Origin: Vicia villosa | Lineage: Eukaryota; Streptophyta; Magnoliopsida; Fabales; Fabaceae | Reading direction: 5' to 3' | Length of the DNA: 64,000 nt | Assembly (NCBI RefSeq): GCF_029867415.1 | Contig: NW_026706252.1 | Location: 1-64,000, forward strand | Shown here: positions 12,988-25,238 of the stretch, piece by piece | Numbering within the stretch: the stretch's first letter is position 1 | How the letters are laid out: the number at the start of each line of letters is the position of its first letter | The notes under the pieces: model-generated | What the model saw: the letters and a program-made list of their open reading frames with translations, nothing else | Told to the model about the DNA's origin: nothing | Databases searched by the model: none | Program-made: the position numbers and the translations under genes

Positions 12988-13669
12988 TTTTTCTGTCGCG
13001 GGGAAAAATCGTATCCTTTTTTCGGGATGAGACACCTGATGCTTTCTTTGGGCTCGAGTGCTCAAAAAAATGATTTTTCTTTTGTTTCGACCAAACTTTT
13101 TATTGTTTCCAAAGTAGGAAAAGGAAAAAAGCTGCAATAACCTTAAAAGTGGGGGGAGAGATCTTTGGGTAAGAGGGTTGGTTATACGAAGGGAAGGTAT
13201 TAGCACCCAACGTATCTATAGTACTCTATAGGTTTCTTTTCTATGTTTTTCATTCCATGTTATTGAGAGGTTCTGTTGTGAGATAGGTGGGACCTAAGGT
13301 GTTTGTTTGATTATGCTCGCAAAGATCATCGCGATCCTCTGCATACATATCCCTTAGAGGGAATCAGAGCATCTGTAGCTCGGGGTCTACGGGTGCTAAG
13401 GTTTGAATGGTTTTTTTTGTTTTGTTTTGCTCGCCAAGGATACGACCTTGTGCCTACATATTCTCAAAGGGATGTTGAGAAAGTCAGAGCAATCGTAGTT
13501 CCCACTTATGCTAGTGGAAGCAAAGGAAAAGAGACAAATGTCATCTAAATGTTCGATGTATCTAATCTATATCATCACATACATCTGTTTGATTTTTGTT
13601 TGAAAATCTTTTCATTATAAGCCCTGGGCCATGCCACTTATGGTGCTTAGAATGATAAAGATGTTTTTG

Positions 13670-13905
13670 TTGTTTAACCAGCCTTGTGGCAAAAACTTTC
13701 AATGAAGTCAGCCTTGTGACAAAAAGTTTTGATTAATCAGCCAGCCTTGTGGCAAAAGTTTCAATGAAGTCAGCCTTGTGACAAAAACTTTGATTAATCA
13801 GCCAGTACGGTGGCAAAACGGTTTGATTGATTAGCCAGCCTTGTGGCAAAAAAGAAGTTTGATTGATTAGCCAGCCTTGTGGCAAAAAAGTTTGATTGAT
13901 TGATT
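13670..13905 (-). repeat. Tandem repeat in LTR B
   Basis: Units built on 'cagccttgtggcaaaa' with spacers such as 'gtttgattgattagc' repeat about eight times. Two alternating unit versions (gtggc and gtgac) are visible in the left half. Confidence 0.8.
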
Positions 13906-13989
13906 GTTTGTGATGATATAGAAGAGATACTCCTATCATAGAGATGAAAAATGTCTAATCTCCTAGGGTATTTGTTTTGGATATTGGGG

Positions 13990-14280
13990 ATGCTTATAAG
14001 AAGCCCGTGGGTCCTTGTACGAAGCCCAAGAGGAGGCTATCCGAGGGTCCTTGCATTGTAAGCCCAAGAGGAGGCTATGGGAGGGACAATCCAGGGTCCT
14101 TGCATTGTAAGCCCAAGAGGAGGCTATGGGAGGGACAAGTCGTTTGTACAAAGCCCAAGAGGAGGCATGGTATAGTTGGTTTGAGCTCTTAGAGCGATTT
14201 CACCGGGAAACCATACTCTATGTCCTAACCTAAACTAGGGAGATTCTTTGCACGAAGCCCAATAGGGGGCTATGGGGAAC
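13990..14280 (-). repeat. 'aagcccaagaggaggc' repeats in LTR B
   Basis: Five imperfect copies of a segment with core 'gaagcccaagaggaggc' occur, the second and third nearly identical over ~55 bases. The core resembles the 'acaaagcccaaggttg' repeats in LTRs C and I. Confidence 0.7.
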
Positions 14281-15365
14281 CTAGTGTTGTACTAAGTTGA
14301 ACAAGCATATATAACACAATCACAAATACATGAACAAGTACGAACAAATATGAACAAGTACATTAACACATATGAACAGTTATATGAACAGTTATATATG
14401 ACAAAGTGTGTGTATATAATGGAGTTCATGAAGGAAATATACCTGTAAGCATGATCCATTTGTATACACGGGGGCTCGGGACTTATACTCGGGGAGAGGC
14501 CCATTGAGTTTATTCAACAGCTATGTAAACAGGTATTTACAAAAGGGCTTGGGACTTATACCTACATGGAGGCCCATGGTATATTTTTGGGAAGATTTAA
14601 AGAAAACCTTCATTTTTGATTAGTTATTCAAGGTTAAAAATCAAACTGATCGAGATATGTACAAAAAGGTGTGTGTACAATGAAATACCTAATTTCATGT
14701 ACAGGAATGGGACTTATACCTATGTGGAGGCCCATGTTTTATTTTATAAAACATGGTGGATGGTTTTGAAAAAAAGATGGTGAGATTTGTTGTTTAAAAA
14801 CTGTGAAGGTTTGTTTTGAAAGAGTTTTCTGTACAAAGAAAAACTGTAAAAGAAAGAGGAAAGGGACTTATACTCTCTAATATTCGAGAGGCCCCACATC
14901 GTTTTGAAAATCAATTGATCAATCAAAAGATTTAATCAATAGTTTCTTTTGAAAAGAAAAATCAAAAAGAAATGGTTTATAAAGAAAACTGTGATCGCTT
15001 GTTTTAAAACGGTTTGAATTTGAAAGAACTTAACTTAATTAAAAACAAATTTTATGCTTAATTAAGACCTAAGTGATTAGGGTTTGATCAAAAAAAATAT
15101 TTACAAGTGATTATGTTAAAAATCAAATGAAAAAAAATAATATTTTAAAGTATTTAAAACACTTAAAAACAAGTCATATTAAACCTAATTAAAAAGTATT
15201 AAATAAACATTTTTTTTGTGATTTTTTTGGATGTTCATAAAATATATATATTAAATGAGGAGTGTATAAAAAATGAAGAAAAAATGAATTAGTTTGGTTA
15301 GTTAATTAATTAAATGAAGTTTGTGAAGAAAATAAAGAAAAATAGTGTTAAAAAAATGTTTTGTC

Positions 15366-15430
15366 TCCACAAGGGTTTGAACCCACGCTCTCTCTCTCAC
15401 CAGCCAAAACACTTACCAACTGGGATGCGC
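15366..15430 (-). other. tRNA-like A/B-box module in LTR B
   Basis: On the minus strand, a box-A-like ATCCCAGTTGGTAAG (15426-15412) is followed by a box-B-like GGTTCAAACCC (15383-15373). The spacing fits a tRNA gene. It may be a tRNA-derived (SINE-like) segment fixed in the LTR; a full cloverleaf is not established. Confidence 0.45.
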
Positions 15431-16381
15431 GCGCAGCTTGTAAGTATAACACATCCATTTAATTATATTTAAAAACGAACATTTGAAATTTCTGAACACA
15501 AAATGGCGCCAAGAACACATCCCCAATTTGATTTTGAAATTTCTGAAAACTGAACCAAATTGATCAAGTGAAGGGTCTATCTCACTCGGTTTTTTACAAG
15601 GATCATGATGGTGCCCTCATAATTCATTTATTTTTGCTCTAAGGTGATCAATTTTGTGATGAACACGAAGAACCCTAATTCTGAGGTTGATCATGAAATC
15701 GTGTATGTGCAAGATAAATAGCAATTGATTGAGGGTTAATGATCCTCATAGGTGCAGAAACAAGATGGTATGTTCATATTTCATTTATGATGCATGATTC
15801 ATAGAGTTTGAAGTTCAAGTAGCTTACCTTCAAAAACGGTAAAAGTGAGAATCGAATTCTGCAATAGAGGTGTTACAGATGCTTTCTGATTATCTGGATA
15901 GCTTCAATGATGATTATGGAAGGTGTCTGGATGCTTGGAGTGAATTGAAAACATCTGGATCAAAGTATGGAACCCGATCTGCAGTAGAACCAAGTGTGAA
16001 TCGAGCTTGATGATTCTGAAGTTTTTGATTGATGATGAGTGTTGGGATAGTTCATATGTGACATATATGAGGTGCTGGAAGTGTTAGTTTGGATAGAATT
16101 GAGCTTGAATGGATTTTGGCATGATAAGGCTCATTCTATGTTCATATGGAGGTGAGATGATGATTCTGAGTTTGAGGTGTTTTTGGGGTGTGTGAATGAT
16201 TCAAACACATCCCAAATGATGTTTATGAGATGTTAGAACCATCACTTTGGCCATAACTTCAAGGGTTTGGAGGTTGAGTTTTCTACCTCTTTGAAAACTA
16301 TGAAACTTGCAATTCAAGAAAGAAGAGAGAAAACCTATAATTGTGAGGTTTTGGTGTGCTTTTGGAAGTGATTTTGATCTC

Positions 16382-16389
16382 TATTTATA
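16382..16389 (-). promoter_or_regulatory. TATA-like box of LTR B
   Basis: TATAAATA on the minus strand, followed by GAGATC. Its position is equivalent to the boxes in the related LTRs. Confidence 0.45.
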
Positions 16390-17972
16390 GTCCATGGATT
16401 CTGAACTCAGACCTTTGCAAGTTGATCAAGAATTGGTGATTTGGCACTTAAGAGATAGAAAGGAATCTTACCATTAAATGCATATGGTTAAAAGTGACCA
16501 AACCATGGTTAAAACTCAAGCTTCTTATCCTCTTCCATTCTGATCTTCAAATCAGAAAATATCATTCAATTATTGCTTCTATGCATCATTACTTGGATCA
16601 TTTGGCAAAATGGTTCATAACTTAGTGAAAATGGCTTGAAATTTCAAGTGAAAAGTTCACTAATGTCAAAATTCAAAACCATAGCTACACTCCATATTTT
16701 TTCATGCTCTTGGACATTTTGGAAAGCTCATATTACACACTTCAAAACCCTAGTTGAAAGTTTCTTCAAGTCCTTTAAGGAAATGGGTGAAAAAGATCCA
16801 TGAACTTTGAAGAAAATGAAGTTTTAAGTGAAGTTTTCAAAAGATACCAACTTTGAAGCTCCATTTCTCTTAAATGGTTGATCTTTTGGAAAAAAATTAT
16901 ATGTGTCAAAGTTGTTCATTGGATCAAAATCTACAACTTTCATGTTGGAAGTTTTTTTCAGTTTGTAGGTGAAATTTTGAGTTATTCCCTTCCAAAGTTT
17001 GGAAAAAACCATTGAAAAACACTTAGAATTTTTCTAAGTATGGAAAGTCAAACTTTTGACTTTTTGATTCTTGATTGACTTTCTTGATTTTTCTTGATCA
17101 AATGACTTCATATATCATATATTGATGATTCAAAACTTCAAAAGTCATGGTTGACCTCCCCAAAAGTCAATGGTGATCTTGTACAGTTGACTTTTTCAAA
17201 CGAATCGCGTTTCTGGAGATTTCAAATGAACCAGGCTATCCTCACCAAATGAATGGTATGAATGGATCATTTTGAGTTATTGGAGGACCTTGAGCCATGG
17301 TTTAAGTTATGGCACCATGTTCTGATTAAAAGGTCAGCTGTTCATTGAATTATGTCAAAAAAAAACCCTAATTGTCGACCTGATGAAATTGATGACTGTG
17401 GATCTTGAATTGAAATGTAATTTCCATTGGATGTTGTCATAGGGATTATTTGAGGATGATTGAAACCTTTGATTGACTTCCTGGGGATTTTTAGGGTTTC
17501 CCAAATGTGATCCCTGATTTTGGTCCCTGATAGTTCAAAACCCTAATCTGATGATTTGAAATTTCACTGTTGATCAATCCTTGTGTAGGGGATGTTCTGA
17601 GCCAATGGATTAGGTCAAAATGATGTACTTGGGGTCTTGAGGTCATGTCCCAAGTCATTAGGTCAATTCCTGAGCAAAAGTCAGGAGTATGCTATCTTCA
17701 GTCAAAACCCTAACTTGGTTGGTTCAGAGCCTTTGAGCTTGTTGAAATGAATCTCTGAGGACCAAATGTTGACTGTTGATGAAGATAATTCTTTTGAGAT
17801 GAAGGGAGAACAAAACCCTAATTGATTGTTACTTGTACTGATGAGTGGTTTCTTGATTAAACCCTGCTGAGTCACAAGTAGCAAACACAAGCTATGTAAT
17901 TTGTTAGAGATGCAAATGATGTATATGCAATGATATGAGGTGGTATCTTAGGTCAAAAATTGGGGTATGACA

Positions 17973-18631
17973 CGTTTCTGTATAATGCGCAAGTGTTATT
18001 TTCAGAATTCGTAACATAGCTTCTCATCTGAACTTCATATTTATAGGCACTTGAGAAGATGACCGTTGGGAGCATTTAATGCTTTGCGTAATCCGTACAG
18101 CATTGCATTTAATGTTTCACTCTTTTGTCAACTACCTCGAGCCTTGTTTTCGCTGTGACTACTGACATTGCCTTCAATAGCTTCTAACGTTCCTTTTGTC
18201 AGTCAGCGTAGCCTGCCAGTCTAGTACTTGCTTCTGATCTGATGTTTGTGTAAACAACGTTTGAATATCATCAGAGTCAAACAGCTTGGTGCAGAGCATC
18301 TTCTTGTCTTCTGACCTTGAAGTGCTTCTGAGCGTGATACCATGAGAACTTCAGTGCTTCTGCTTCTGAACTCAAGTTCTTCTGATGCTTCCATAGACCC
18401 ATGTTCTGATTCTGCTTGACCATCTTCTAATGTCTTGCCAGACCACGTTCTGATGTTGCATGCTGAACCTTCTGAGTCAGTGCTTCTTGCGCTGATTTTG
18501 TGCATACTCTTTGTATAATTCCTGAAACGGAAATTGCATAGTATTAGAGTACCACATTATCTCATACAAAATTCATATCCTTGTTATCATCAAAACTAAG
18601 AATATTGATCATAACAAATCTTGTTCTAACA
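17973..18631 (-). repeat. SIRE/Maximus-type copia LTR, 5' 659 bases
   Basis: On the minus strand it starts TGTTAGAACAAGATTTGTT (18631) and matches the solo LTR at 24049-25238 up to just past its TATA region, where element B begins. TATA-like TATAAATA lies at 18045-18038. It is therefore a SIRE-type LTR cut by B. Whether it belongs to a full element or a solo LTR cannot be told from this window. Confidence 0.85.
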
Positions 18632-18929
18632 CATTTGAAGTGACAGAAAAGCTGGGTTCGTTTCATAAGAGAGGGACCTTACTTGTGTGTGTGCAAGAAT
18701 GCCAGTCGCGGTCTCTTGAATGAAAGAAAGATTCCCAACTAGTTTAGGGAAAGGGAACAAGTCTGGGTGTGTGTGCCTCAGAGCATGTGTTTCAGAATCC
18801 TAAATGGGAGAATGTTTGAAATTGAAATGAAAATGTTCGTATTTTTAAATGTGGTGAAATAGGAGAAATATCTCTCTCTATAGAGATAAATCATGTCTAT
18901 CTACTATATGAAATATTTGAATTCGACTG

Positions 18930-19440
18930 GCTTGTATGAGGCCCAAGCTTGAGGCTTAAAAGAGTTTTTATTGACTCTGGGAGATGACTCCACTGGGAAT
19001 TGACTTTGACTGAAGGAATTTGTGTTCTGTATGAAGCCCAGAATTATGGCTGACTCTAGTTGGAGAGAGTTTGTTTTATTTGAATGAAAGGTTTATTTAG
19101 TGTTCTATACAAAGCCTGGAATTGTGGCTGACTCTACTTAGGGAGACATTATTTTCTGCCTTGTACAAAGCCCAAGGTTGTGGCTGACTGCTGAGGAAAC
19201 AGAGTTTGGAGACTATGGATGACTCTATTTTATGCCTTATACAAAGCCCAAGGTTGTGGCTGACTTAGTGGGGAAGGACTCACTATGGAGACTCTATTAT
19301 CTGCCTTGTATAAAGCCTAAGGTTGAGGCTAATTCTTGATGGGGAAGGACTCACTGTGGAGATTCTATTATCTGCCTTGTACAAAGCCCAAGGTTGAGGC
19401 CAAATTTGTGGAGGATTACTCTGTTGTGCAGAGATTTGAA
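18930..19440 (-). repeat. 'acaaagcccaaggttg' repeats in LTR C
   Basis: About six or seven copies of a segment with core 'tacaaagcccaaggttgtgg' occur, spaced ~55-90 bases. On the minus strand each contains CCTTG and CAAGG flanking GGCTTTGTA, a possible small hairpin. The same array lies in LTR I at 60940-61470. Confidence 0.78.
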
Positions 19441-19519
19441 GGTTGACCCTACTGAGGAATTTGTTTTATTGAGTAATCGAGAATAACCCAAGGAATGACT
19501 CTACCGGGGAGTTTTGAAG

Positions 19520-19810
19520 GTTCGAATGAGGGTTGTTTTGGAAGCTAACCCTTTCCAGGGAATTTTGTGAAATGAAGGAATGATTTTTGGAGGCTAACCC
19601 TTTCCAGGAGATTTTGGATTTGAAGGAATTGTTTTTGGAGGCTGACCCTTTCCAGGGGATTTTGTGAAATGAAGGACTGATTTTGGAGGCTAACCCTTTC
19701 CAGGGGATTTTGACTTAATGAAAGATTGATTGGAAGCTAACCTTTTCCAGGGAATTTTATGAAGTGAAAGAATTGATATGGAGGCTGACCCTTTCCAGGG
19801 ATTTTATGAA
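19520..19810 (-). repeat. 'ggctaaccctttccaggg' repeats in LTR C
   Basis: Six or seven copies of a ~45-base unit with core 'aggctaaccctttccagg' stand in tandem. LTR I carries about three in inverse orientation at 60625-60760. Confidence 0.8.
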
Positions 19811-20332
19811 ATGAAAGATTGTAAAAGCTTCTGGCTATGGCTGGGATGATTGCAAAAGCTTCCTGGTAGCTCAGTGATGCTAATTGAATGCTTATTTCAA
19901 CTTGAACACTTCAGGATTGCTCTGCTCGATACCTCTTACTTGAGCTTCAAGTGAACATGGAGAGTGATGATTCTGCACTTACAGATGTGTTGCAGACATC
20001 TGAATAGCTTCACTACACCCCTAGGAACATGTTCATTTGCTTAGATTTGTTTGACACCCTCTGAATTGTTCTACAGACCTCGAACTGCTTAAGCTCCAAA
20101 TTGAAAGTGGCTATGGTGTTTCTCCACTTCCAGAAGTGTTATAGTTTCTTGGATCACTTCTAATGACCCTCCTTGAGATGTTAGAAGGCTTACTTTCAAA
20201 AGAAGAGCTCTGGTTTGAAGAACTCGATTCTTCTTGCCAAAGAACTTTTGAAAACCATAAGCATGAGGGAGAGAAGGAGAAATCAAGAATTTGATGTTGC
20301 TTTGGTGTGTCTAAAACTGAGGTATGCTCTTC

Positions 20333-20340
20333 TATTTATA
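20333..20340 (-). promoter_or_regulatory. TATA-like box of LTR C
   Basis: TATAAATA then GAAGAGCATACCTCAG on the minus strand. This context is shared almost exactly with LTRs E and I, supporting a conserved core promoter. Confidence 0.55.
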
Positions 20341-21874
20341 GGAAAAAGATTCAGAGCAATTGGAGAGAGTGTGCTTGCTTAGTGAAGTTAACTTGGTTTC
20401 TTAGTGTGGAAGAAATTTCAAAAATATCACCCATGCAATAATGACAATTTCGGGCTAGCTCCATATCCATTGATCTCTTGTGATCTTGGGGAACATTTCT
20501 GATGCAGAGGAGAGTTCCAATTGGTTGGGAGAAGATTCCTTTGATGAATCACCACTTGGCCATAAATTCACAAATGTAATCATTACATAATCACATGTTT
20601 TGGTTTTTTGGAATATTCTTCAAATATTTGTGCAATGATGCAATTTGATCCTATCCTATCCCTTATGGCATTTCTGAAGTTTAGAGGTGCCAATTGGTTA
20701 AGGAATTCACATAAAACTTGCAAAATCAAAGTAGGTGATGCCTTGGATTCTCACTTCATGCACCTTACTTTGATCAATCACAATTCCTAGCTCATGATGA
20801 ATTTGGATAAGGTTGAGTACAATTTTGAAAGCCCTTAGTATGTACTTTGATTCATTAGTTTGGTCCTTGTCCAAAATCTTTAAGGAAATTAATGAAAAAG
20901 ACCCATAAAGTTTGAAGAAAACTAGGGTTTCTTCACTAACTTCATGGTTGATTTTTGGCCAAAAAATTATATGTGACAAAGTTGTTCATTAGACCAAAAT
21001 CTACAACTTTGATATTGGAAGTTTTTTTCAGTTTGTACTTGAAATTTTGAGATATTCCCTTCCAAAGTTTTGAAAAAAAAGACCTTTAAACACTTAGAAA
21101 AATTTCTAAGTATGAAAAGTCAATCTTTGACTTTTTGATTCTTGATTGATTTTCTTAATTTTTCTTGGTCAAATGACTTCAATAACCATATATTGATGAT
21201 TTCAATCTTCAAAAGTCCATGGTTAACTAAAATTCAAAAAGTCAAAGGTGGCTTGTATAGTGGATTTTTTCAGATGAATTGCAATTTCTGGAGATTTCAG
21301 ATGAATCAAGCTATCCTCCTCAAATGAATGATATGAGTGGAACATATTGAGGTAATAGAGGATCTTGAGCCATGGTTTGAGTTGTGAAACCATGTCCTGA
21401 TTAAAAGTCAATTGTCCAGGTGAATTAGGTCAAAAACCCTAATTGTAGGCCGGATGAAATTGATGACTGTGGCCTCTGGATTGAAGTACAATTCCCATTG
21501 GATATTGACATAGGGACCATTGGAAGATGATTAAACACTGTGAGTGATGCCTTGGAGCTTTTTAGGGTTTCCCAGATGTGGGCCCTAATTTTAGTCCTTG
21601 ATGAGCTCAAAACCCTAGTTTGGTGACCTGAGTAAACCTGAGTCTTGATGATTGGTGTCTGATCAACATAGGTGGATGAATGAATCATTTTGATTCCTAT
21701 GATTGTATTAGAGGTCATTTTCTTATTGATTGATCCTTTGCCTGAGCTTCTCTGTTCTTGAACGCCCTCGACTGAGTACTAAGTAAACAAGTGACTGCTC
21801 TGGGTATTTGTCTTGAGTTGATGAAGTGTCTGGAGATGTGACATCTCAGGGGAGGTAAAAATTAGGGTAGGACA

Positions 21875-23103
21875 GAAATAAACCCTAAAAAAACTGCTTT
21901 CAACGTTTCCTACTTTTTAGTTGATTTAAACCGATTAAACACACTAATTATTATTAAATATTAAATTTATTAAATAAAATAAATCCTAAAAAAACTACTT
22001 CTTTCACCAACGTATTAATTCAAACCCATGTTTCATTACCAGGTCAACTAACCATACATTCTTATTGTCTAAATCACAATTCCACGTTCTTTGATACTTG
22101 TTTCAAAACCCCACATGCAAATTCTAAACCCACGTTTTTTATAAATCATAAACCCATGTTCCAAATTACAAACTCATTTTATTTATGCATAACTCCTCCA
22201 CCAAATTGGTATAAATTCATCTCTCGAATATTCAGCTTTTTTTTCCATAGTTTATTCAATGACACTTCCTATAATTACTTTCATTGATAACATTTACGCT
22301 AGAAAAATTGATTGGAATTTGAAGGTTCGAATCATTCGTAGGTGGACTCAACCTGAATTCAAAAATCCATCTTAAACAAACAGTTTGGAGATATTTCTAC
22401 TTGCAAAAAGGTATAAATATTTTACATTTGTAATTTCATAATAATATTTATAATCTATATTGATTTTTTATCTATATTTTCATCTTTTTTTCATTGTAGT
22501 ATGGAAAGATTCAGGCTATAGTGAAGAAAGGACTTATCACACAGTTTCAATAATCCTTAAAGGAAGGTTCTACTTATTTAATTGAAACTGTCTTAGTTGC
22601 CAGAAATTAAATGAAATTCAAACCAACAACATACAAGTTCAAATTTAACTTTATGGGAGCTACAAAGTGCAGTAACATAGTTGCGAATGAAATTCCAACA
22701 AATCATTTTGATTTTGTTGCTTTTTCATATATCCTCTCAGCTATAAATGGTGATAAATTACATGGTATATATATTATTTTATATTTACTTTCACATTTAT
22801 TTATGAATTTACAAAAACAAATTTTATAATTCATTTGTCTCAATTTATATGTAATTTTTTTCTTAAATTTAACAGATGTAATTGCACATATTGTGGAAAA
22901 GGACAACATCAAAGAAACTCCAAAGAACAGAAAAAACTACAAGCTCATTAACATTGTTCTTGAGGATTTAGAGTAAGAATTAATAATAACTTATCATTAT
23001 ATTTAATTACATAATTTTATTTAAGGTATATATTATTTTCTCAAACTACTTTCATTGTCACCACGTTTAATACCTAATTATTAATTTATTAAATATATTA
23101 AAT
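21875..23103 (+). pseudogene. RPA1-like (DUF223) gene fragment, copy 1
   Basis: Three exons of a replication protein A large-subunit-like gene. The family's OB folds bind single-stranded DNA in the nucleus. Exon 1 is 22259-22410 (MTLPIITFIDNIYARKIDWN), exon 2 is 22500-22764 (YGKIQAIVKKGLITQFQ, later FNFMGATKCSN) and exon 3 is 22876-22972 (DVIAHIVEKDNIK). Introns keep GT and AG ends, and a GT follows exon 3, so the gene once continued. Three in-frame stops are present: one late in exon 1, two in exon 2. Introns argue for DNA-level duplication, not a retrocopy. The 5' flank (~380 bases) is shared with the other copies. It directly borders LTR C. Confidence 0.75.
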
Positions 23104-24048
23104 GAAATAAACCCTAAAAAAACTACTTTCGTTATTTCCTACTTTTTAGTTGATTTAACCCGATTAAACACACTAGTTATTATTAAATATTAAATATATT
23201 AAATAAAATAAATCCTAAAAAAACTACTTCTTTCACTAACGTGTTAATTCAAATCCATGTTTCATTACTAAGTCAACTAACCATACATTCTTATTTTCTA
23301 AATCACAAACCCATGTTCTTTGATACTTGTTTCAAAACCCCACATCCAAATTCTAAACCCACGTTTTTTATAAATCATAAACCCATGTTCCAAATCATAA
23401 TCTCATTTTATTCATGCGTAACTCCTCCGCCAAATTGGTATAAATTCAGTTCTCCTCCACCAAATTAGGATAAATTCATCTCTCCGATATTCAGTTTTCT
23501 TTTTCATAGTTTATTCAATGGCACTTCCTATAATTACTATCATTGATAACATTTACGCTGGAAAGATTGATTGGAATTTGAAGGTTCGAATCATTCGTTT
23601 GTGGACTCAACCTGAATTCCAAAATCCTTCTGAAACAAGTAGTTTGGAGATGATTCTATTTGACGAAAAGGTAAAAATATTTTACATTTTTAATTTCATA
23701 ATAATATTTACAATCTATATTGATTTTTTTTTTTTGTATTTTCATCTTTTTTTTCATTGTAGTATGGAAATATTCAGGCTATAGTGAAGAAAGGGCTTAT
23801 CACACAGTTTCAAGAATCTTTTAAGGAAGGTTCTACTTATTTAATTGAAATTGTCTTAGTTGCAAGAAATTAAATTAAATTCAAACCAACAACACACAAG
23901 TTCAAATTGAACTTTATGGGAGCTACAAAGTGCAGTAACATAGTTGTGAATGAAATTCCAACAAACCATTTTGATTTTGTTGCTTTTTCATATATCCTCT
24001 CAGCTATAAATGGTGATAAATTACATGGTATATATTTTATGTTATATT

Positions 24049-25238
24049 TGTTAGAACAAGATTTGTTCTGATCAATATTCTTAGTTTTGATGATAACAAG
24101 GATATGAATTTTGTGTGAGATAATGTGGTACTCTAATACATTGCAATTTCCCTTTCAGAAAATATATATAAAGAGTATGCACAAATCAGCGCTCAGAAGC
24201 TTTGTCTCAGAAGGTTCAGCATGCAACATCAGAACATGGTCAAGGCAGAATCAGAACATGGGTCTATGGAAGCATCAGAAGAACTTGAGATCAGAAGCAG
24301 AAGCACTGAAGTTCTCATGGTATCACGCTCAGAAGCACTTCAAGGTCAGAAGACAAGAAGATGCTATGCACCAAGCTGTTTGACTCTGATGATATTCAAA
24401 TATTATATTCACAAACATCAGATCAGAAGAAAGTACAAGTGGCAGGCTACGCTGACTGACAAAAGGACGTTGGAAGCTATTAAAGGCAACGTCAGTAGAC
24501 ACAGCGTGAACAAAGCTCGAGGTAGTTGACAAAAGCGTGAAACATTAAATGCAATGCTGTACGGAATACGCAAAGCATTAAATGCGCCCAACGGTCATCT
24601 TCTCAAACGCCTATAAATATGAAGTTCTGATGAGAAGCAAGGTTACTAATTCTAAACGAAATTATTCTGAAAGACTTGCTGAAACGCTGTTCAAATTCAA
24701 AGCTCAGAAACTTCATCTTCATAAAAGCTCACTACATTGCTGTTGTAATATATTAGTGAGATTAAGCTTAAACGTTAAGAGAAATATCACTGTTGTGATT
24801 ATAGATTTTAAGAAGCATTGTAAAACTCTTATTTGATTACATTAATTTGTAAGTAACTAGAGTGATCAAGTGTTGATCAGGATACTCTAGGAAGTCTTAG
24901 CTTGTGTCTAAGCAGTTGTAATTAGAGTGATCACGTGGTGGTCAGGATACTCTAAGAAAGTCTTAGCTTGTGTCTAAGCATTTGTTCCTGGAGTGATAAG
25001 GTTGTGATCAGGATACTCTAGAAGACTTAGTCACGGACTAAGTGGAAAACCATTGTAATCTGTTGCGATTAGTGGATTAAATCCTCAGGTGAGGTAAATC
25101 ACTCCGTGGGGGTGGACTGGAGTAGTTTAGTTAACAACGAACCAGGATAAAAATAACTGTGCAATTTATCTTTATCGTTCAAGTTTTTAGACTACACTTA
25201 TTCAAACCCCCCCTTTCTAAGTGTTTTTCTATCCTTCA
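24049..25238 (+). mobile_element. Solo LTR of a SIRE/Maximus-type copia element
   Basis: It runs TGTTAGAACAAG (24049) to ATCCTTCA (25238), 1,190 bases, flanked by the 5-base target duplication ATATT (24044-24048 and 25239-25243). The other RPA copies show the empty site. A TATA-like TATAAATA is at 24612-24619. With only one LTR between the duplications, the internal part was lost by LTR-LTR recombination. Confidence 0.92.
24612..24619 (+). promoter_or_regulatory. TATA-like box of the SIRE-type solo LTR
   Basis: TATAAATA after CTCAAACGCC. The same box is in the fragment at 18038-18045. Inferred promoter. Confidence 0.5.

Larger units (their letters stand above)
6319..17972 (-). mobile_element. 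Ogre-type Ty3/gypsy retrotransposon B, 5' two-thirds
   Basis: On the minus strand this holds a 5' LTR (17972 to 12994), a PBS (12987 to 12970), a leader, ORF1 (12181 to 10658), gag-pro (10348 to 6458) and a short downstream piece cut at 6318 by element A. The RT/RNase H-integrase part lies beyond the left edge. The LTR length (4,979 bases), the PBS type, the extra ORF1 and gag-pro as one frame match Ogre. B itself inserted into a SIRE-type LTR at 17972/17973. Each ORF carries two in-frame stops, so this copy is non-autonomous. Confidence 0.88.
12994..17972 (-). repeat. 5' LTR of Ogre element B
   Basis: The LTR is about 4.98 kb, from TGTCATACCCC (17972) to CCGCGACA (12994). It contains a TATA-like box (16382-16389), a tRNA-like module (15366-15430) and two minisatellite zones (13670-13905 and 13990-14280). 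Stretches around 15700-15850 match LTR E near 30420-30520, so B, C, E and I are related. No gene is seen inside. Confidence 0.87.
18632..21874 (-). repeat. Ogre-family LTR fragment C
   Basis: The minus strand begins TGTCCTACCCTAATTTTTAC at 21874. It aligns with the start of LTR I (56486 onward, opposite strand) and with LTR E. A TATA-like box lies at 20333-20340. It contains two repeat zones (18930-19440 and 19520-19810). Compared with I and E it lacks the ~2 kb that would hold the tRNA-like modules, suggesting an internal deletion near 19830. Its 3' end is cut by the SIRE-type LTR at 18631. No gene is seen. Confidence 0.8.

Noticed and set aside
13303..13548. 81-codon plus-strand frame beginning MFDYARKDHRDPL
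   Set aside because: It lies antisense in the U5 part of LTR B; similar 'cctacatat' phrases are common in LTR U5 regions of this group.
18930..19440. CRISPR-like regular repeats
   Set aside because: The repeats are imperfect, the spacers are themselves partly repeated, and the host is a plant; they are LTR minisatellites.
23518..23784. Functional small RPA gene from the open exon 1 of copy 2
   Set aside because: Exon 2 has a stop and the gene ends after exon 3 in every copy; the open frame past 23670 is simply intron.
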